NCBI RefSeq assembly: GCF_003206615.1
Contig: NZ_PZJW01000001.1
Coordinates: forward strand, 124,001-188,000
Length of the DNA stretch: 64,000 bases
Direction: 5' to 3'
Source: Salinicola acroporae
Lineage (GTDB): Bacteria > Pseudomonadota > Gammaproteobacteria > Pseudomonadales > Halomonadaceae
Every line of letters begins with the position of its first letter. Position 1 is the stretch's first letter. Shown piece by piece: positions 60,963-64,000 of this stretch. The notes under the pieces were generated by a model. That model had not been told where the DNA came from, did no database searches, and saw only the letters and a program-made list of their open reading frames with translations. The translations under genes and the position numbers were made by a program.

Positions 60963-62378
60963 ATGGTGCGAATCGACAAGAAAGCGAACAGGCTCTACGT
61001 ACTGGACACCAATGTCCTGATCCACGACCCAGCAGCCCTTTACCATTTCGAGGAGCACGATGTCGTCATCCCCATGACGGTGCTCGAAGAACTGGACAAA
61101 CACAAGAATGGCATGCGCGAGATCGCGCGCACGGCAAGACAGATCAGCCGGACCCTCTCCGACCTCACCGCCCACGTCACACCGGAAGAAATTCAGCAAG
61201 GCATTCCCATCCCGCGCGTCACCGGTGGTCCCGCCGGCCGCCTGCGCTTTCTGTGCTATCAGGATCTGGCGCCGCTGGAGACACTGGAAAACTCCCCCGA
61301 CAACCGCATCCTGGCCGAGACCTGCCGTCTGCGCGACGAAAGACCCGATGCCTCCGTCACGCTGGTGACCAAGGACATCAATCTGCGGGTCAAGGCCACC
61401 GCGCTGAACGTACCGGTCGAGGACTACCTCAACGACAAGGCGTTCGATGACCTCGATGCCATGATCGAGGGAGCCAAGGTCTACGCCGATGCCGGCCGCG
61501 ACGGGCGCAGTCTATGGGAGTCGCTGGACGTCGAGGTCATGGTCGAACGGACCGATGGCCACACACTCTACCACCTGGAAGGCAGCATTCCCGAAGACTG
61601 GCACGTGGGCATGCTGGTATCGGACAGCGAAAACGGCGCCGAATTCGAGGCCATCGTGCGCAGTCATGGCCCGCGCAAGGCCAGCCTGCAACTGCTGACC
61701 AACTACCGCCATCACGGCGGCGTCTGGGGCGTACATGCCCACGACAGCCGACAGAACTTCGCCCTCAACCTGTTGATGGATCCGACCATCGACTTTCTCA
61801 CCCTGGCGGGCAGTGCCGGCACCGGCAAGACCTTCATGACCCTGGCCGCCGCCCTGCAGCAGACGCTGGATGGCAAGCAGTTCGAGCGCATCGTCTTTAC
61901 CCGGGCGCCGATCCCGATGGGAGAAGATATCGGCTTCCTGCCGGGCACCGAGGAAGAGAAGATGTCGCCGTGGATGGGCGCCTTCCACGACAACATGGAC
62001 AACCTGCTGCGCGATGAGCGCGAGGGCTCATCGAGCTGGAACGATGGCGCGACCCGCCAGTTGATCGGCTCTCGAGTACAGATCCGCTCGCCAACCTTCA
62101 TGCGTGGGCGAACGCTCAACGATACCTTCCTGATCATCGACGAGGCCCAGAACTTCACGCCCAAGCAGCTCAAGTCGCTGGTGACGCGCGCTGGACGCAA
62201 TACCAAGATCGTCTGTCTGGGCAACGTGGGCCAGATCGACACCCCCTACCTGACGGCCAATACCTGCGGCATGGCAGCGGTCGTGGAACGCTTCCGCGAC
62301 TGGCCCCATGCCGGCCATATCACGCTGAGAAGCGTCGAGCGCTCCCGGCTCGCCCTGGCGGCGGAGGAGCTGCTGTAG
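60963..62378 (+). CDS. PhoH2: PIN-domain plus PhoH ATPase
   Basis: Fusion of an N-terminal PIN ribonuclease (LYVLDTNVLIHDP with Asp15; MTVLEELDKHKNG with the acidic set) and a C-terminal PhoH RecA-like ATPase (Walker A GSAGTGKT at about 283-290, LIIDEAQNF at about 390-398). About 471 residues. Such proteins are ATP-driven RNA helicase/nucleases. Start choice is uncertain: AGGAG at 60947-60951 fits TTG 60957 best and ATG 60963 acceptably. A hairpin follows the stop. Confidence 0.92.
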   Translation: MVRIDKKANRLYVLDTNVLIHDPAALYHFEEHDVVIPMTVLEELDKHKNGMREIARTARQISRTLSDLTAHVTPEEIQQGIPIPRVTGGPAGRLRFLCYQDLAPLETLENSPDNRILAETCRLRDERPDASVTLVTKDINLRVKATALNVPVEDYLNDKAFDDLDAMIEGAKVYADAGRDGRSLWESLDVEVMVERTDGHTLYHLEGSIPEDWHVGMLVSDSENGAEFEAIVRSHGPRKASLQLLTNYRHHGGVWGVHAHDSRQNFALNLLMDPTIDFLTLAGSAGTGKTFMTLAAALQQTLDGKQFERIVFTRAPIPMGEDIGFLPGTEEEKMSPWMGAFHDNMDNLLRDEREGSSSWNDGATRQLIGSRVQIRSPTFMRGRTLNDTFLIIDEAQNFTPKQLKSLVTRAGRNTKIVCLGNVGQIDTPYLTANTCGMAAVVERFRDWPHAGHITLRSVERSRLALAAEELL

Positions 62379-62406
62379 CGCGCTTGTCGCCGCTCGTCCC
62401 ACCAAC

Positions 62407-62435
62407 GCAAAACACCCCGGCCGTGGCCGGGGTGT
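62407..62435 (-). terminator. Hairpin between phoH2 and the zinc-ribbon gene
   Basis: Perfect 11-bp stem ACACCCCGGCC / GGCCGGGGTGT with a 2-nt loop. On the minus strand TTTTG follows, so it mainly terminates the zinc-ribbon gene, but the stem could serve both converging genes. Confidence 0.75.
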
Positions 62436-62459
62436 CGTCGTCGATACACTGACGAACCG

Positions 62460-62702
62460 CTATCGCTCGTCGTCAGTGGACGGCTTCTTGTTGTTCATCA
62501 CGTCCTCGATCAGTTGCTCGGACTCGCTACGCGGGGTCTCCGCCATGATCCGCTCGGCCTCCTCCCAGGCACAGACTTCCGTGTTGCAGGACGTGCAGTA
62601 GACCAGGTCATCGGGGGATTTGGCCTGGGAGACCTTCATCATGTGGTTGCCGCAGTTAGGGCACCCCTTGGGCATACGAAACTCTTCGGAGAAGTCTGAC
62701 AC
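62460..62702 (-). CDS. Small zinc-ribbon protein
   Basis: 80-residue protein with two CxxC pairs, CPNC (14-17) and CTSC (36-39), spaced 18 residues apart as in a zinc ribbon. An acidic tail (ESEQLIEDVMNNKKPSTDDE) follows. The start is GTG 62702 because AAGGAG lies 7 nt upstream. Function unknown; it may bind nucleic acid or a protein partner. It has its own terminator-like hairpin. Confidence 0.85.
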   Translation of the reverse strand: MSDFSEEFRMPKGCPNCGNHMMKVSQAKSPDDLVYCTSCNTEVCAWEEAERIMAETPRSESEQLIEDVMNNKKPSTDDER

Positions 62703-62804
62703 GGCATCACTCCTTGTCGGCCGTTGAAGGTCTGCCTCCAGTGTAGTCGAGTTGCGGCGTATTGCGGCGACATCTCCCGCTTTCGAGCCGGACCGCCTCG
62801 GACA

Positions 62805-63434
62805 TCAGCGCCGCCAGACGACACAGAGGTTGTTCGCCGGCAATTCGTGCACGGCGTCGCGCTTCAGGCCGTTGTACCCCGCCAGCCGCTCCACCGCTTC
62901 AAGATCGCGAATCCCCCAACTTGGGTCACGCGCCCGCAGATCGTCATCGAACGCCGCATTGCTGGGCGCAGTATGCTCGCCATGGCGCCGAAAAGGACCG
63001 TAGACGATCAGCACGCCGCCCGCGGGAAGCTGGCGCCCGGCTGCGGCGAACAGCGCCTCGCTGGCCGCCCAGGGCGAGATGTGCAGCAGGTTGATACAGA
63101 CCATGGCCGCAAGATCCGGCAACACCGGCCAGCGCCCGGTGACATCCAGGCGGACCGGCGCTGCCAGGTTATCCAGCGCCTCGCTCTCCCGCCAGGCAGC
63201 GATCGAGGCCAGCGCAGTCTCGCTGGAATCCGTCGGCTGCCAGCAAAGGGGCGCCAGGTGACGGGCAAAATAGACCGCATGCTCGCCACTGCCGCTGGCG
63301 ATCTCCAGTACCCGCCCTGCGCTCGGCAGCGTCGAGCGCAGTACCGCGAGAATCGGCTCGCGATTGCGCCGGGCGGCGGGGCTGGAGAGACGCCGGTCGT
63401 TGTCCCCCTGGTCCAGACTATCCATGCTGTTCAT
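62805..63434 (-). CDS. DUF938 SAM-dependent methyltransferase-like protein
   Basis: 209 residues with a class I methyltransferase fold. SAM motif I is VLEIASGSGEHAVYFA (42-57), followed by DFUF938-typical SSPAARRNREPILAVL, WQPTDSS, NLLHISPWAASEALFAAAGR and GPFRRHGEHTAPSNAAFD. Substrate unknown. GAGGGTG lies just before ATG 63434. It starts 10 bp after the carboxylesterase stop on the same strand, so both likely share a transcript. Confidence 0.9.
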   Translation of the reverse strand: MNSMDSLDQGDNDRRLSSPAARRNREPILAVLRSTLPSAGRVLEIASGSGEHAVYFARHLAPLCWQPTDSSETALASIAAWRESEALDNLAAPVRLDVTGRWPVLPDLAAMVCINLLHISPWAASEALFAAAGRQLPAGGVLIVYGPFRRHGEHTAPSNAAFDDDLRARDPSWGIRDLEAVERLAGYNGLKRDAVHELPANNLCVVWRR

Positions 63435-63444
63435 GACACCCTCG

Positions 63445-64000
63445 TCATTGAAATGTCGCGACCAACCAGTCGGCGATGTCGCGCGCCTGCTCGGGACACA
63501 GGCTGTGCCCCATCTCGTAGGTGCGGTAGTTGACCGGGTAACCCAGCGACTCGACCTTCCCAGCGCCCTCGCGTCCCAGAGGTTCGGGGACGACCGGATC
63601 GGCCGAGCCGTGGTGCACTTCGATGGGCAGGCGGCGGTTGGCGTCTGCCAGATCGATGCTGTCGGCGGTCGCGAAGTAGGTCGACAGCGCCAGCAACCCG
63701 GCCAGCGGTCGGGCGCAGGAAAGCGCCGCCTCGTAGGCCACCGCGCCCCCCTGCGAGAAGCCGGCGATCACGATTCGCCGGCTGTCGATCCCATCGGCAA
63801 CCTGGTCCTCGACCAGCCCGTGGACGCGCTCGGCGGAGGCCCGCAGTTGCTCGACGTCGACCCGGCGGCCGAGATTCATCTCGAGGATGTCGTACCATGC
63901 CGACATCGTCATTCCCCCGTTGACCGTCACCGGCAGTTGCGGGGCATGGGGCAGCACGAAACGCACGGCCAGTGATTCCGGCAATGCCAGCGCCGGTACC
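63445..64000 (-). CDS. Carboxylesterase/phospholipase family, N-terminus off the right edge
   Basis: Alpha/beta hydrolase, about 185 residues visible and open to the window edge; the family is about 220 residues, so some 35 are missing, including the oxyanion HGLGA block. Seen: FVLPHAPQLPVTVNGGMTMSAWYDI, nucleophile Ser in AGFSQGGAVAYEAAL, Asp in HGSADPVVP, and His in MGHSLCPEQ. Hydrolyses short-chain esters in known members. Upstream partner of the DUF938 gene. Confidence 0.93.
   Translation of the reverse strand, partial: VPALALPESLAVRFVLPHAPQLPVTVNGGMTMSAWYDILEMNLGRRVDVEQLRASAERVHGLVEDQVADGIDSRRIVIAGFSQGGAVAYEAALSCARPLAGLLALSTYFATADSIDLADANRRLPIEVHHGSADPVVPEPLGREGAGKVESLGYPVNYRTYEMGHSLCPEQARDIADWLVATFQ

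Noticed and set aside
1-64000. tRNA, rRNA, prophage and intact insertion sequences
   Set aside because: Read through on both strands for tRNA-like arms, integrases and transposases; none found by eye. A covariance-model scan could not be run here.

Overview
The window looks like part of the chromosome of a high-GC gammaproteobacterium. The gene content and acidic, Asp/Glu-rich protein style fit a halophile of the Halomonas/Chromohalobacter/Salinicola type best. No rRNA, tRNA, integrase, CRISPR array or intact insertion sequence was seen, so the family assignment is inference only. Most genes have clear Shine-Dalgarno (SD) sites, and many neighbours overlap as ATGA.

Layout. 0-7.5 kb is housekeeping: tpx (cut by the left edge), a DUF1415 protein, an aldo/keto reductase, endonuclease V and sbcDC. 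A perfect 40-bp palindrome lies just after sbcC. 7.9-9.2 kb is a citrate-type transporter. 9.2-15.9 kb is a xylan/xylose locus: ROK repressor, D-xylose dehydrogenase, two sugar transporters and a GH43 beta-xylosidase, with a likely operator between repressor and dehydrogenase. 15.9-18.4 kb holds wrbA, argE and a gamma-glutamylcyclotransferase-like gene. 18.4-23.6 kb holds an AraC regulator, a small-molecule kinase, an AGXT2L-type PLP enzyme and an ethanolamine-type permease. Together these suggest an amino-alcohol route through phosphorylation and phospho-lyase cleavage.

23.6-53.5 kb is a 30-kb sugar-acid catabolism region. It has three GntR/FCD regulators, one LysR regulator, two complete TRAP transporters and one complete tripartite tricarboxylate (TTT) transporter. 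Its dehydratases come from four superfamilies: UxaA, IlvD/Edd (XylD-like), FAH (XylX-like and AraD1-like) and enolase (FucD-like). The dehydrogenases are three SDR/Zn-ADH enzymes, a UxaB-like reductase, a malate/lactate DH family enzyme, a GlcD-like flavoprotein and a HIBADH-family enzyme. A 2-keto-3-deoxy-acid 4-dehydrogenase plus diketo-acid hydrolase pair (24.7-26.4 kb) and FucD (45.5 kb) point to non-phosphorylating L-fucose/L-rhamnose/pentonate-type routes ending in pyruvate plus a C2/C3 hydroxy acid. XylB, XylD and XylX give three of the Weimberg-type steps; the lactonase and the ketoglutarate-semialdehyde dehydrogenase are not in the window. Two pairs of near-identical palindromic or directional motifs suggest which regulators control which units.

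53.7-64 kb is housekeeping again: a DEAD-box helicase with a long leader, a YaiI-family protein, glutathionyl-hydroquinone reductase with a LysR neighbour, a MepM-like M23 peptidase with a LexA-like box upstream, a PhoH2 (PIN-PhoH) protein, a zinc-ribbon protein, a DUF938 methyltransferase-like protein and a carboxylesterase cut by the right edge.
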